The notes under the pieces are model-generated. The model was not told where the DNA came from, made no database searches, and saw nothing but the letters and a program-made list of their open reading frames with translations. A program made the translations under genes and the position numbers. Source: Sialis fuliginosa (lineage: Eukaryota; Arthropoda; Insecta; Megaloptera; Sialidae). From it: DNA of 64,000 nt. Positions 1 to 13,752 of the stretch are shown here, piece after piece; position 1 is the first letter of the stretch; each line of letters opens with the position of its first letter. The stretch is from the NCBI GenBank assembly GCA_961205875.1, contig OY540814.1, forward strand, positions 11,638,993 to 11,702,992, read 5' to 3'.

Positions 1-1140
1 ATTTTGAATTCTGAGCATTATACTCAACATAAAATGTGACATTAAAAATAATTTTTTTGAGGAATAACAATTTCCGTTTTAGGCATTAAAAGTTTGTTTT
101 GCGCAATAATATTTGCGTTCATTATTATTGTATAATTTAGTTTGCTTTAATTTTATAATTTTTTTTTGGAGGGGTGATGTTCCATTACCCTTCCCTCCCC
201 GCCCTAAATAAAATAAGGTTAACCTGAAGAATATGCCGTTAACGATATCACAACTATTAAACCTAACGAAAACTAACCAACCCAAAACTAATCAACTCGA
301 TTTCGCCCCAATAGATTGCCCTAACCAAAGACAGTTAACTTAACATTTTAAGGAGTATCTTTTTTATATGTCATTTTATTTCTTTAATGAAACACAAAAA
401 ATACTGTTCAATATTGTTTATAAATGTTATAATAGTTTATTTAATGCTCATCACTATTCCTCATTTCATTTAAAATAGTGCGCGTTTAATTTGTTCCCTA
501 TATTTTCATATTATCTTGACAGCTTTATATCAGACATTAATTCAAATTTATACTTCATTTAACATCAATTCACACGGAAAACAATTTCAATAAATCATAA
601 ATAATAACATAATTAATCAATAACCCACCACCTTTGTCCCGCATCCAGAACAGCTCCACACACACGCACATATCGCACGTTCGGAACGCGGCCCACATGA
701 AACCCATAGCTCGATTATCATATTTTAGTGGTCGCGACACCGTGCGATGATCGGCTATTAACAGTGAAACACCGTATTAGTGTCAGCGAGGCTTAGTTTA
801 TGGGGCGTACGCTCATGTACACAGTCGATGTAGTACCTGGCTCTGTTGTTGTATGATTCATATAAATACAAACTACGCTTTTCCACTATTTATGTCTTGT
901 TCTAAGCGCGACCGCTCGAATCTCATTTCAGTTTGGGAATTAGGGAATTGTACCTAATGTCCAAGTTGGGTTTATACATGATTTACATAAGGGTTTCAGA
1001 GTGACATTAGGGGAGTAAGTACTTTTTAATAGTTTTAGCCTTATTTCCAAAAGTGTGGTTAAGGTTTCAAGCAGTGGTACGTTATCCTATGGGCAAAAAG
1101 GGAATTTGTACAACCCCCACCCTCCAACAATGAAGCCCCA
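1..1140. other. AT-rich stretch, no gene recognised
   Basis: No credible coding frame or repeat pair was recognised. A somewhat GC-richer part (640-850, 'acgttcggaacgcggcccac') is unexplained. The reverse frame at 79-285 has no domain character. Confidence 0.5.
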
Positions 1141-1149
1141 AAACAATGT

Positions 1150-1290
1150 CTATATATAAAAATGAATGTTCGTTTGTATGAGGCTAATAGACTCGGGAAT
1201 TACTGAACGGATTTCAATGTGATGTTCACCAATAATTAGATAATTTTACTGTGAAAAATCGTGGCTATTAATATTTTATGAAAATCTAAG
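1150..1290. repeat. Short interspersed repeat, inverted copy
   Basis: Starts with the TATATATAAAAATGAATG end and runs to 'tttatgaaaatct'. Inverse of the copy at 20491. Confidence 0.75.
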
Positions 1291-1499
1291 ATTTAATTTC
1301 AAAAGACTAAAAAAATCTTTATCAAGTCGTGTTTTGTTTCCACGATGTCAGAGTATACAACTGTCATTTATATAAAAACATATAAGAACCATTTCACTTC
1401 CAAGAAAGGTAAAATATCGAAATTAATTATTATGATTGTTGCTAACCTATTTATTTATTTATTTTTGATTTCTATAAATATTTTTAAACGGGAACTGGT

Positions 1500-2017
1500 G
1501 TTTCCAGGGAGTTTGAAAGATCAACACTTTTGGTTCCGTGTCTGTCTACCTTTGTATGTATGTGTGTGTGGGTGTGTGTCTCTGTCTGTTCCCTTAATAA
1601 TTTTTACGCACATAAATCATGAACCACTAAACCGATATTAATAAATATTGCTTGGCTTGAGGACGGTTCCATTTTAAAATCATCAAAATCGTGAGTAAGG
1701 AGGAGGGGTGACATCCAAAAATATTTATTTTTTGAAGATATCTTTAATTGATATTTACTTTGACATATTAAATGCCATTTTGACGTTTTAAATGTCATTT
1801 TAACTTTATAAGTGTCATTTTGACGTTTGCATAAATTTAAATTTAGATTGAAATTGTCAAAAAATTAAAAATATACGAAAAATAATCAGGTGCGTCTTAA
1901 AAAAAATCGAATTAATATTTTTTTGTAAAATTTTATAAAAATTAAATCGTAACTGATGCCTACCATTGATGAATTTAGCACGAGGAAGCACTGTACATTT
2001 ACTTGGCAGATGTTTTT
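1500..2017. repeat. Same interspersed repeat, copy 1
   Basis: Contains the same blocks from 'ttccgtgtctgtctac' to 'tacttggcagatg', with three units of 'tgtcattttgacgttt' type near 1770-1830. Confidence 0.7.
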
Positions 2018-2749
2018 TCCCACTGTGCATCGTGAAGGAGATTTATTGCTTACGTTTCTAGAGTAAGCAGTTGCGTGGGGATTCACCAAAACCGCGTAAA
2101 AGTAATCCAAATATAAAATTAAATTATAAGATAAAATCTTCACGGACCGTCATTTTACGAATCAGTTTAAGCTGAATACACACAGACATCTGCGTCACGT
2201 ATACATGTCATCGACATGACAGCGCAGGCACCTGTCGATGTGTCAACCTGCGCACTTTACGTGTGTGTTTACAATACACCCTAAATCAAACTGTGATCTC
2301 GTTTGATATGTTTGTTAACAACACCTGCATCTGCAGCTTAATTCTGCAAGAATTACACCAAACGAATGCGCTTATTATTGAAGTTGTTGCACCTCAATTG
2401 GACATTTGCTTACTTATTGTTAGTTCCACAGTAATAATTACACCGTTATCGAATGCATTCGATTATTATATGCTATGGGTAAATGTTAAGTTGATAAGCG
2501 TGTGCATATGTGTATAATTTTTTATGTAATATGTAAATTTGGTAATACTTACTGTCAAAATGTGCATTTCCGGTATGTGTTTTGATAAATTTAAAGTATC
2601 AATTTGTTGCTACTTTCCAAATACATTTTTAACTTTTAATTAATACCATAATATCATCTGTTAATATATACGAGTAATTTTAGTTTTTATACAAACGGCA
2701 AAGAAGTTAGTTTCAATACCTAGTTAAACAAATAAATAATAATGATCGA

Positions 2750-3065
2750 ACGAAAGTTCGGTTTTGGTGTCGGCTAGTTTTGGCCTAAAATACATGTTTC
2801 GGTCAAGTTTCTGTTTCGGCCTTTTTTTGGCTGAAATTCGTATGATTTATAATTTGTATATAGTTGTTTTAAGTTTAGTTATAAGCTATTAATGCTGAAA
2901 TTTAAACGGATTTCAACTATCGTGTATCATATTCCTTCTCAAAAATAAGCAAAAACTTGTCTCAAAAAAAAATTCGGTTTCGGTTTTGGCTGAAGCTGAA
3001 ACTGAGATGAAAATCGAAAGTCGGTTTCGGTTTTGGTTACGGTTCAAAAATCGATTTCGGTAAGT
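2750..3065. repeat. Degenerate short-period repeat (TTTCGG units)
   Basis: Many imperfect units such as 'cggttttggtgtcggctagt', 'ttcggtttcggttttggctg' and 'gtcggtttcggttttggtta'. It resembles the complement of the CCCGAA runs at 57105 and 50735, but the flanking sequence differs. Confidence 0.5.
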
Positions 3066-3944
3066 CACTATAAATAAACCAATGTACTGTTTCTACAATA
3101 TTTGTATTAGAACACAAAGAGCTAAGAATATTCTGTACAATTTTTATTTAAAATAATTTTCTATTTACGTACCATTCCCAGTTTAATGATGTTCTTCTAA
3201 AATAAGAAGTGCACATTTAATATTTTAACAAAAACTTTGATTTTAAAAAATTGTAACGAGTTTACAGACATACCTACAGATACACGTACGTCAGTGAGAC
3301 AACGGTTGTACTCGATTCAGGGAACCTCAAAACAAGTAATTCCGTTGAAATGTCAAATTAGATTTTTTTTTATAATTATTATACTTCTTTCATTCGAAAT
3401 TTTAGTAATTAAATAAAAATGTCTTTTTGATTATTGTTTTCATATCATATTTAATTCATATTTTATTGCAAATAAATAATAATACAAAGCTAACAAAAAT
3501 TTTCTGCTGTTACGCTAAATACATACATTTGTATTTATTATTAGCTTTAAATTTAGTTCTACAAATCACGAACTATTTTTATTTTCCCATAAATATTGCA
3601 TAATGGATTCTGTAGAGACAGATAATGATTTTCCACTTTAAAGTTAATATTTATCGTTTTTAATACAGATTTAGCTGCGTTTGTAGTATTGAGGTTTTTA
3701 TAAATATAACTAAAGTTTTGAAAAGAAATCATCTATAATTAGTTCCGTGATGAAATTGTAAGAACGTGAAAAATAGTTTATAATATATTGAAAAAAATCG
3801 TTTTTCTTTGATAACAGAAAATTCAATTTATAAATTTTTCATGAAGTAAAAATTACATTTCATATTTGTTAATTTTACAAGCTGTCTAAAGACGCCTATA
3901 TTTTTTATAGATAATTTAACATTTAAGTAAAAAAAATTCTTAAT

Positions 3945-4155
3945 TTTTTAACCGACTTTAAAAAAGGAGGAAGTTTTCAATTTGGCTGTATATATATTTT
4001 TTATGCATATTTGAGAATAACCGATTTGGAAGTTTTTGGGTTTGTTTGAAAAATTAAACCGCCTTCAAAAAAAAAATTTACATTTTTTAAAGTCGGTGCT
4101 AAGCCAATAAAAAATATTTTTAAGAAATAAAAAAATAAAAACCGACTTCAAAAAC
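3945..4155. repeat. ACCGACTTTAAAAAAGGAGG-type interspersed repeat
   Basis: 'accgactttaaaaaaggagg' and 'aagttttcaatttggctgta' open it, and 'aaagtcgg' and 'aaccgacttcaaaaac' recur at the far end. It resembles a repeat I know as very abundant in moth and butterfly genomes. Confidence 0.55.
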
Positions 4156-4374
4156 TGTTAAATTAAATTATTATATATAATTTTCAGTGTTTTTAGTTAT
4201 TTTTTAACTCGCTTTTATTTTTTCTTTGGATTTTTTTTGTATCTACATAACTATTTAACCACTTTTTAGAAAACTAAAATCATTCAATCAAAACCCAAAG
4301 CTAATATTTATCTTGGCTAATTATATTAAAATGCTTTTGTCATTTGGTTCAAAACTTATTATTTAGGGACCTCC

Positions 4375-4942
4375 CATAAATTATTATCAATAAATTACGT
4401 CACAAATTTAAAGGTTTTTAACCCCCCCTCGTCCTTGTCACAGGTTTCACATTCGTGTGACCCCCTCCCTTGTTGTGATGTCACACAATTTGCAATTTTA
4501 AATCGAGAACTAATTTAGATTAAAACAACATTGCCATAATTATTTTTTAGTTTAAATTCTTTTCACATTAACAATTTGTAGGTTTCAAAACAATAAGTAG
4601 GTAGATACTCAAAATAAACGAAAAAAAATGAAATGTTGACTTATCTTTCATGGTAAAAATTACTATGTAGAATTCTGTAATATTGTAGAATGCTACATGA
4701 TAAATATTATCATGTACGTTTGAAATTTTCGAAATAACTCCTCACCAGTTAAGTCTCGAGTTACTAACAACATAATAATTTTTCATCAAATTTTTGCTCC
4801 AAGAATTTATATAAAATTCATTATTTTGTTTTTAGATGTGACGTCACGAAACTTGTGACTCCTTCTCCCTTGTCATAACATGTCACACTTTGTAGACCTC
4901 CTCCCTTCCCTTAACTTATGACGTAATTTATACATGTCCCCT
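4375..4942. mobile_element. MITE with AGGGAC..ATAAATTACGTCA ends
   Basis: 'agggacctcccataaatta' followed by 'ttacgtcac' on the left mirrors 'atgacgtaatttatacatg' and 'tcccct' on the right. Inner 'tgtgaccccctcccttg' and 'gatgtcacac' motifs occur in both halves. Insects carry abundant repeats of this kind. Confidence 0.6.
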
Positions 4943-4944
4943 TA

Positions 4945-6550
4945 TCAATATAGAAATATTAAATTGCATAATTCAAGCATAACAATACTATAACAACTCA
5001 ATAAAATATAAATAGAAAATTAATTCCACAACCCACATATACAGATTGTGTTTGCATAAATCAGTTGCAAGTTTTAAATAAAATATTCTATTTCAGTGTC
5101 ATCGATACGCTTCGAACAATGAAGCAGGAGTTCAAGTAAATTTGTATAGGTATAAAAATAGCCGACATTATTCTATACTGTGAGTTTATATATAGTGACA
5201 TCTATTGGCCGATGCACAAAGATGCGGCAGAATTGAAGTAACCGAGCCGCATCGAGACATACGATGACACCCACTATCTCATGAGGGTGGAGTGTATTTA
5301 TTTATTTTTATTGCAATTTACACGTTTTAGTACAAATTTGTCATTTTCAAAAACTCACAAGTAACACTACTCAAATGCCATTCGCCGATATTCTTGAAAT
5401 TTTGCACACACATAGTACATCGAAAAACATTAATTAAACACGTGTTTTTTTTATTTTGGCTACCAAGGCGTTTAAAGGTTATAAACGCATTCGAAAGTTT
5501 AACACCTTTAGCACAATGCTAACCTAATGTTACTCATGAGTGTCATTCTCTTACAGCTTTTACGACATTTCTCCATCATAATTTCATTGTCTGTGTGTTT
5601 TTGAGATTACTAATGACGATTTTGACATTAGTTAATCAAGATTCAGAGTGGCAAATACAAAATGGTGGACAAAATCTCAAAAGTTTCAAAAACTTTATTA
5701 AACGCCATTTGCAAAGTTTATTAGATACATTATTACGATTTTGGCAACAGTTTTATATAATCTAGAGGTGGTGGATGAAAAATTCAATATGACGCATCCA
5801 AATGGCAGAAACTAAGAAAATATCGGTGTATCATAAATCGAATAAATTTCGCTTAAATGAAATTAAATGAATTTAACCCTCCATAAAGCTGTAATGGCAC
5901 CACTGAATATAGATATCACTAAAACAAAAGTAAAGTGAAAAAAACTGTTTATATAAATATTATGGGGTTTATAGTAAAATCATTACTTATAAATGTTTTA
6001 AAGAATTTATTCATTTCCTTTTTTTAACCAAAATTGACCAATTAAAACGTGAAGCTTTTTGTGTAAATCCGCCATGCTGAGAATTACATAACACAAATTT
6101 ATGATTCATCACATTTCTACACATTAGATACCAAATCACATATCTAATAAAATCCAAGACATCAAACCGTAAATAAAAAATTAATTAACATACCTACAAA
6201 TTCATTTGTAATTCTATGATTTCCCACAACACGCACATGAAAGAAAAAAACAGCACCAGCAGGTTCTTGCACTGCGTGGGATCGCACATGTGCATCTCGG
6301 TGAGAGAAGAATCATCAGAATGCAGACGATCAAAAAATGTGCAATTGTATTCGACGACGTCGTAACGGAATGCGGCGAATAAAAACACGTCGCTCGGACC
6401 CATACCGAGATACCAGTTACAAGTTTAAATTCGGTCTGCAATAATCAACACACACACAGCCAGTTATATGAGACGTATGTATGTATGTTGTCAATGTCAT
6501 AGTAGACATTATTCCCCATCCCTCAATTCATACGGTTTCTGTGTTATCAT
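4945..6550. other. No gene recognised
   Basis: AT-rich. A small hairpin 'gatgcggc..gccgcatc' lies at 5221-5254 and a 'gtgacatctattggccgatg' phrase at 5197. The short reverse frames near 6200-6440 show no known domain. Confidence 0.5.
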
Positions 6551-6551
6551 A

Positions 6552-6933
6552 GAGTACGTTTACACAGTGCTTTTATTCCGGTTTAACTATAACCGATGTA
6601 ATAAAACCGGGTGTAAAAGTCCGTGTAAACGGCACTTAACACCCGACATAACTAATCGGGTTTAGTTATGCTATTCCTCTTGGTCTACGGGAATAGCATA
6701 AGTAAACCGGAATAGAGCAGGAGTAAAAATGCGTGTAAACTGCATGGACATAGTTATACCTATTTAGCCAACCTTAAAAAATATACACTATCGAACTTAT
6801 AGCGTATTTCAAATCGGAATTATAATTCCAGCTGACGTCACTTATTCTCGTATGTGTAAACACCACCACTTAAAACGGTTTTATTACATCGGTTATAGTT
6901 AAACCGGAATAAAATCGCTGTGTAAATGTACTC
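6552..6933. mobile_element. GAGTACGTTTACACAG MITE, internally deleted copy
   Basis: 382 bases with inverted ends (GAGTACGTTTACACAG and the inverse, ending GTACTC) and ATA on both flanks (6549-6551 and 6934-6936). It shares 'CGATGTAATAAAACCG', the 'GGAATAGCATAA' hairpin and a 'CAGCTGACGTCA' block with 48182-48700. Two copies with different 3-base flanking duplications define a mobile family. Confidence 0.8.
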
Positions 6934-6960
6934 ATAGTTTATTTTTTAACACCATATACT

Positions 6961-7409
6961 GGGTGGGCATTTCAGAAACTTTGTAAAACAGATGCTATGA
7001 TAATATAATATTTAATAAATAGATTACACTAATAATTAGTTTAAATGTCAACCATTTTGACACACATTGGCCAATTGTCATCAAATTAAACTGTTTATCA
7101 GTAGTAGATTATAATTTAATAATAGCAGTAATCAAATATCAACAAATATTTTTAATTTAGTAAATTTAATTAAACAAGTGCCCAACACTTGGGTATGATC
7201 CAAGACTGGTGCCAATACCTTAATTACTTAAACTACATGTATTTCTTACACGGGTATAAGAAATTAAAAAAAACAGGCGTTACTCTGTCGGGATGCACAG
7301 TCGAGGGATTGACAGTGGGGTTAAATAAAATTCAGACTCATGGATTGATACATACTGGCGCGCAAAACTGATATCTGCGCGTTACATTAAGTTTCTGAAA
7401 TGCCCACCC
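6961..7409. mobile_element. MITE with GGGTGGGCATTTCAGAAACTT ends
   Basis: The left end GGGTGGGCATTTCAGAAACT is exactly mirrored by AGTTTCTGAAATGCCCACCC at 7390-7409. The interior contains 'gatccaagactggtgcca' and 'tgtcgggatgcacagtcga', which recur at 28530-28710, 34430-34650 (inverted), 37850-38520 and 43300-43420. The immediate flanks show no clear duplication. Confidence 0.7.
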
Positions 7410-7479
7410 AATATCTGGCGTGAAATACTAGACGTTATTTATGTCAAAAATGTTATTCATAATGTTGCGTTTATGTAAC

Positions 7480-10100
7480 TTTGGCGCTTAATGGATTAAA
7501 AGTTAAACGATTATGTACCATTTTAAATATATTATTTAGCCTCAATATTTTATATGATTACATAATTACTCAACTTCATATAAAATAAAATAGTTATCAT
7601 ATTTCAATATCCACCATAAGCTCATTTTATAAAACCATAAATAATTTCCATCTTGACAAATACACACCAATAAACAAAATTTACAATAATATACACACAC
7701 ATATTTTCGCATGAATGTTACAAGAATTAATTAGATAATCAACAACTAGTATACATTTATACAAACGACATTAACTGCGCCATATTAAAGGACATAAATC
7801 ATAAATAAAAAACATAGCAAAGGATCGTGCTTACTGTGCTTTAGCTTTACGACGCTTTGCGACGCCTCGCTTGTATTGTGATAGGTCATGTGTATGCGTG
7901 TCTCTATATATATATGTGTGTGCCTCGTTGGCTTATGTACATGTACATATATAAATAGATATAAGCGATACAAATATACCTTCTATCTTAATATTCCGTC
8001 GAAATACCTGTGGGTGTAAAATTAACTATCTATATTTAAAAATAGTCATAGTGGGTTTTATTGAACAAACAATTATTTATATAATGTATTATTAATTAAT
8101 AAGTCGTATTAAAAATATTTTATTAACAGCATTGAATGAAGGTAGTTTAAGAGGGAATATTACCGATTTTTTAAAATTAATTATTTAATACATATATATT
8201 AATGTTTATTGAAACAAAATACAATATGTTGGTCCCACATAAGCGCACGATTGAAGTGAAACTCCTTTGTTTTGATTAATCTTGCAAATTAAATTCAATA
8301 AATAAAGTAAACGATTATTAAATTAATAATAATCAAACGTATTATTTTAACACAAAAACCGTATACAAAACACATAACTTGACACCAATGTAAACTGGAA
8401 GCATTCATCCATAAATGTATACATTTACTTATATCTATCTCACACATAACCGACGTAAAGTGACTTGTACGCATGCGCTATTCGTCTATCTTTTTTTCTT
8501 ATACTTCTACTCACGCATATGCATACTCTCCTTCGCGTTTCATCTTTAAAATTTGTAGAGGTCATTTCAATTCACTAGTCTCGTTAAAGAAGTTTCACTT
8601 CAAAATTCGTCTTCGTCACAGTTCATATAAAAAAAAAACTATAATTTTCTTAATCGATAAGGAAACAGCTATCATTAAGCGTAGCAATTGATTTTGGGCA
8701 AAATGGCGGCTCTTAAAAAAATATTATATTTTTGATCAATTCTTTTTTGTTCAAGAGATTTTCAAAATTTTCAAAAACGGTTACGTTTGAACTTACCCAT
8801 TACGATTACGAAAACTTCCGTTAAAAGAAATAAGTTTATATTTATTTATTAAAAATTAGATTTTGTATTTACTTTATCTACGTCAATTTGTAATATTTGG
8901 ACAAAATTTTTTTTTGGAGACATTTTAGAATGCATATACTTTAAGAAAATAAATTTTTTAATCCATCACAGTGTTCCCCTTTAACAATAAAATAAATTAA
9001 CTATTATTTCAAACACTAGTATATTCTTAAAAAACAATTTGTAAAATCATTTACATCATATCTACAACTATTTTAATTTTATATACTTTTTACAAACTGT
9101 AAACAAAAAATTTGACAAATGATTTATATTTACTTGAATAATAGAGATATCACCACGAGTAAAACTAAAAGATTTTCATTACAGGCAACTCGTCGAGTTG
9201 TCTGATATTATTTATTAATGTTCTTTTAAGTCTTTTAGATATGAATGTCTACATTTCAACTCATTAGCAGCTGTTATGTTATTTGATAACATACAATAAA
9301 GCTGAAATTTTAAATGTTACTGTACATTTTTTGAAGAATTTTTACTATTAATATAATCACTTTTTTATAAATAATGTATTGTAGTCATGATTATTAATGG
9401 ATATCAACTATAAAAAAATTGCATTCATCTAACGAAGAGATTAGCAATATTAAAATTGACAATATAATTAATTTTAACTAATATTATATATGTATTTTAG
9501 ACTTATACACTTTTGTAGATTCTATACAAATTGATTTATCGTATGATTTAAGACTTATGCGGTTTTCTTGAAAATCTTCAAATAACAATTAAGTTTTATT
9601 TATTTTCATTGGATCTTTCATTATCATTATACTATAAATTGGTAATACTTCATTAGATATTATAGCTTTCACAGTAATTTTTAATTTTAATTAGGTTTTA
9701 TTTCAGTCTTTCATTATAATGTAATTATCATATGCAATTTCTTGCAAAATTGACATCATGAAAAAAAATTTTATAAAATAAAATTAGAACACTTTTTATA
9801 GGGAAATGTGTACATTTTTAGGAATTCGTATTTCGCTATATTAGGCTATTAATTATAGGTTTTTTAAAGGAATAATTGCGTTAAAGGGTTTTTATTGTTT
9901 CATATGTTTGTTTGCCACCTACACATGATAAAATCACAAAGTGCTACTAAATTCAGCCTTGCGTTTTTGAAGAGGTGGTAAAACTAATCACTTTTCAATG
10001 TTTTAAGTATAACTCGAAAACTAAGCAAAATTGTACAATTTTACAAGAATAATTTTTTAAAGAAAATTGAATTTCCTATGAACATAGAAGATTAAAAAAA
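7480..10100. other. No gene recognised
   Basis: Very AT-rich, with only short frames and a TATATATATG microsatellite-like patch near 7905. I found no repeat partner in the window. Confidence 0.5.
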
Positions 10101-10106
10101 AAAATT

Positions 10107-10254
10107 CCAGTAACTACTGAACGTATTTTATTCCGGTTTTCACTAATGGATAGAATGTTTCACGAGGAAGGTTTAGATGTATAATTTGCAGATAGTTTGT
10201 GTAAATATCATGAAGTTGGAAAAAACAATTGTAGTACCAGGTCCAGTTCGCTAG
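10107..10254. repeat. Interspersed repeat with GCGCTAG-type end, short copy
   Basis: Contains 'cagtaactactgaacg', 'ttttattccggttttcacta', 'gtttcacgaggaaggtttag' and ends 'ggtccagttcgctagtt'. Confidence 0.7.
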
Positions 10255-10439
10255 TTAAATATAAAGTATAAACATATCTTGCCCCAAATATCACCTCAGA
10301 ATGCATATTTAACAAACAAAAATTGTATTATTCATTTTTTCAATTATAGTTTCAGCGAACATCGTTATTTAAACGATAAGTGTCCATCTTACCCCTTTTT
10401 CCCCTACGCATGTAGGTATTATCTATATACATAATCAGT

Positions 10440-10680
10440 TGTTACCCGCCCGACTTCGTCCGCGTGGTAATACAGATTTCTGCTACGATTATAGTCGATA
10501 AAACAAATTTGTATTTTTACATTTGTACGTAAAATGTCTATTCCAAAAAGTATAACCTATAAATCGTACAAATATCATCACACATCTATTTTTTATCTAA
10601 TGAGATATAGCCCATGCCCTGTAAAAAGTTAACAAACAGGCAGACAGACAGACAAACATTCGCATTTATAATATTAATAT
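10440..10680. repeat. Retro-type repeat, reverse orientation, ending CAGACAGACAGAC
   Basis: Opens 'gttacccgcccgacttcgtc' + 'cgcgtgg' and closes 'aacaggcagacagacagaca'. On the reverse strand this is a GTCTGTCTGTC start and an inverse CGCGGACGAAG end, a layout common to many insect dispersed repeats. Confidence 0.55.
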
Positions 10681-10892
10681 GGATTTTATTATATGTACAA
10701 TGTATGTACATAAGTAATCTTCACTCTATCATAACATCAAGAATACCGCTAGGCTACTTCTCTATCAACGCTATAACCATCTACTACTGTATAGACATAC
10801 ATCGCGTAGGTTCGACATATTGATCGATACAAGTTAATCACTTGTTGTTTAGTTAACTACAGAGCAATGGCGATGACACGTGCTATACTCGA

Positions 10893-10938
10893 CACGTGTG
10901 TATGTGTTGTGTGTGTGTGTGTGTGTATGTGTACGTGA
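10893..10938. repeat. GT microsatellite
   Basis: An interrupted (GT)n run, 'gtgtgtatgtgttgtgtgtg' and on. Two GACACGTG hexamer-containing sites lie just upstream (10874 and 10891). Confidence 0.85.
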
Positions 10939-11206
10939 TAATTACTAGTTATTATGCAGTGTTAAACGGGCGCGACACTCAGCGCGTGCTGTGGATGCTG
11001 TACAGATGTGTCTAGCTGATACAGAACGGGTAAAAACACTCTGAGAAAGTTGTACTAGTGCAAATCTGATACTTATCTATTGTAGGATAGCTTTTTTATT
11101 GAATCTGAAGTGAAAATTATGCATCATGTCTCTGTATTTGGATTTTTAGATTATTGTAGATAAATGTAGTTTATATTGTGTAGGTAGATACTTAGATACA
11201 TTAATA

Positions 11207-11680
11207 CAGGGTGTCTCACAGGAAGGCGTTGAAACTAATCAGCTGTTATTTTTAAAGAGATGCTGTTATTGAAAAAACAAAAATTACGTTGAAATGAAGA
11301 AAGTCTGCAGTTTTCAACGGGTATAACTAAAATTTAATGTTAATGTTTGTGCATCAATTTATTTTATTGATGAAAAATATACTAAAATTATCAATAATCC
11401 TATTAAAAATAACACGCAAAAATTATTTTAATGCGGATTTATTGCCCAAAAATGGAGTAACGTAACGTATTTTTAGTGTGGTTTCACTCTTAACTTTATG
11501 CCATACACTTTTCCTCTCGAAAAGAAGCATTTTTCGAAAGATGCACACGTACTTGTTTTTACCATAGCCCGAATAGATTGTAGATTCTCCTCTTTTCAAC
11601 GCATTTTTTGTTTTTCAATAACTGCATCCATTTGAAAATAACAGCTGATTAGTTTCTACACTTTCCCGTAGGACACCCTG
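11207..11680. mobile_element. CAGGGTGTC-ended DNA element on TA, complete copy
   Basis: 474 bases. The left end TA-CAGGGTGTCTCACAGGAAGG mirrors the right end CCGTAGGACACCCTG-TA, and 'actaatcagctgttattttt' mirrors 'aaaataacagctgattagtt'. An inner pair 'gaagaaagtctgcag' and 'gattctcctcttttcaacg' continues the symmetry. TA on both sides fits Tc1/mariner-like or related elements. Non-coding. Confidence 0.75.
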
Positions 11681-12599
11681 TATAATTGTAAAGAGAAATT
11701 AGACTTTGATATTAGTTTATTTTCATATAATTAATTATTATTTTTATATCATTTATGTCTTTATTAAACTTTAAATTGTGACCGTTTTAGAAATTATTAT
11801 TTTAAGCTCGTCTCACAATGACATAAATTGCTACGATTCGCTCACTCACAAAGCCATTCAAACTATCGCGATATCACGCACGTTTTAACACTGACTTTTG
11901 TTTTAAAAATTCAATACTAATTGTCATTTTGAGTTTTCTTTGATAAATAATATTGTGAAACCCAAAGTTTGCGCAGTTAACTAAAAGTTAATTGTGAAAG
12001 TCGGCGTAAGCGAATCGCGTCCGCATCCTGCGCGATATTAACACCAGTTTGGGAAGAGCTTTACACCGTGACAATTATATTCTAATACAACTCATTATCG
12101 ACCCTTATTGGCGTTATTTTAGCAATTTGGAAATCTGAATCCAAAAAATGTTTTGATTTTTTAGGGGAAGTAATAAATTCAGCTAGTGCTGAATATTGCT
12201 AGAACGTTCGCTCATTTCACTATTAAAAATAGTTTTTCACATTTGCCATTTTGTAAATTCTATGTGACAATTCGTCGAAAACCAAACATAGTTATACATT
12301 CTCTATCATATGCTTTGTTGAAAATATTGAATTATAGCAGAAGGTTTGTGCAGATGGAATTTTAAAATGATAACAAAAAACTGTTTTTAAAATATCTATA
12401 TATTTAAAGTTTTTTTATAATATATTTATCCTATTTAAAACATATATTTCTAAATTATATATTGTTTTTAACTAATTATTATTTTACCTTTCTTCAAAAT
12501 TCGCTTCGAAGGAAACGACCGACCTTTGATTTAGTTGTAAAACATCTCAAAACTATTGTTTCTGCAGTGAAGAACACCATTTAACATTTGTATTAGTTG

Positions 12600-12735
12600 A
12601 TGTGTGGGTCAGTGTTACTGCATCAACAGGGGTCAATGTGGGGCCCGAGACCTCGCGGCTTGACCTCGCAACCGCTTTGATCATCGCCCGCTACCGCATT
12701 CCGGCGTGGGTGATTGCTAAAAGCTTCCCACCATT
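12600..12735. other. Short GC-rich island
   Basis: 'gtggggcccgagacctcgcg', 'gcttgacctcgcaaccgctt' and 'ccgctaccgcattccggcgt'. No frame is preserved across it. Function unknown. Confidence 0.35.
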
Positions 12736-12996
12736 ATAAACTGTTTTACATTTTAAATGTTCGCACGAGTATAGAACACATCGAAATGTTTTGATTAGTT
12801 TTTTATTATATTTAAAAACTAATCATCTGCAGTGCTGGATTAACCTCGTAGCAGGAGTAGCAAATGCTACGGGCCTCGCGTCTCTGGAGGCCCCGCAACT
12901 TTGAGAGAAAATTTTGTTTGTAAAAGTGGTGTATTATTATACACTCCTCAAAAAATTAAGGGTTAATTATTTGTTAAAAAATAAAATCTATTTACC

Positions 12997-13326
12997 CATA
13001 GACATAGAGCATGGACCGCGAATCTGATTCAAAAACAGAGCCGTGTCAAAAGAAAGAGATGGAAAATGATTTGGGATATACTTGTCCTTCAATTCATTTA
13101 TGTCATTCTTATTAGAAAAAGATAAAGATGTATCCCGAAAAAAATGGTGTAACATTTCTTCAAAACAGTGAGAGAGATACGGTGGCGTTTGTGATATATC
13201 TTCTTATTTTTCTAATAAGAAAGAAATAGTACTTTTGTTTAAATAAGGACAAACCATTTTCTATCTCTTTATTTTGACACGGCTCTGTTTTTGAGTCATA
13301 TGCACGATCCATGCTCTATGTCTATG
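12997..13326. mobile_element. MITE with CATAGACATAGAGCATGGA ends
   Basis: 330 bases. CATAGACATAGAGCATGGA on the left is mirrored by TCCATGCTCTATGTCTATG on the right, and the inner 'AACAGAGCCGTGTCAAA' by 'TTTGACACGGCTCTGTT'. A further inner pair 'cttattagaaaaagat' and 'tttttctaataag' continues the symmetry. No frame of note. Confidence 0.75.
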
Positions 13327-13752
13327 ACAGTCTATGGTATAATATTTACCTCTTTTTGGGTTATTTAAAGCTTCCAATGGGAAAAATGTCTAATAAATTG
13401 AGTGAATTGACTTTTTTTATTATTGAAAGGTGATGATCATCCAATTTATTTAAAAATAGATCCCACTGATATTTTTATATCGTTAAAAATTCACAGGGGG
13501 TGACATCCACTTAATGTGCAAAAAAATTCAATTGACTTTTTTCGGGGGGAGTGGGTGAAACTAACGATGAATTTTTGTCGCACGATCTACTCATGAACCA
13601 CTGGACCGATTTTAATGAAACTCATTGTTGATTTTGACTAGCAGATGATCCCATATAAAAATCATTAAAATCGTGTGGAAGGTAGGTAGATGGTACCCCA
13701 AAAATTGTTTTGTTTTTTTTTTTTAAACCGACTAAATCGTTTGTTTTAATTG

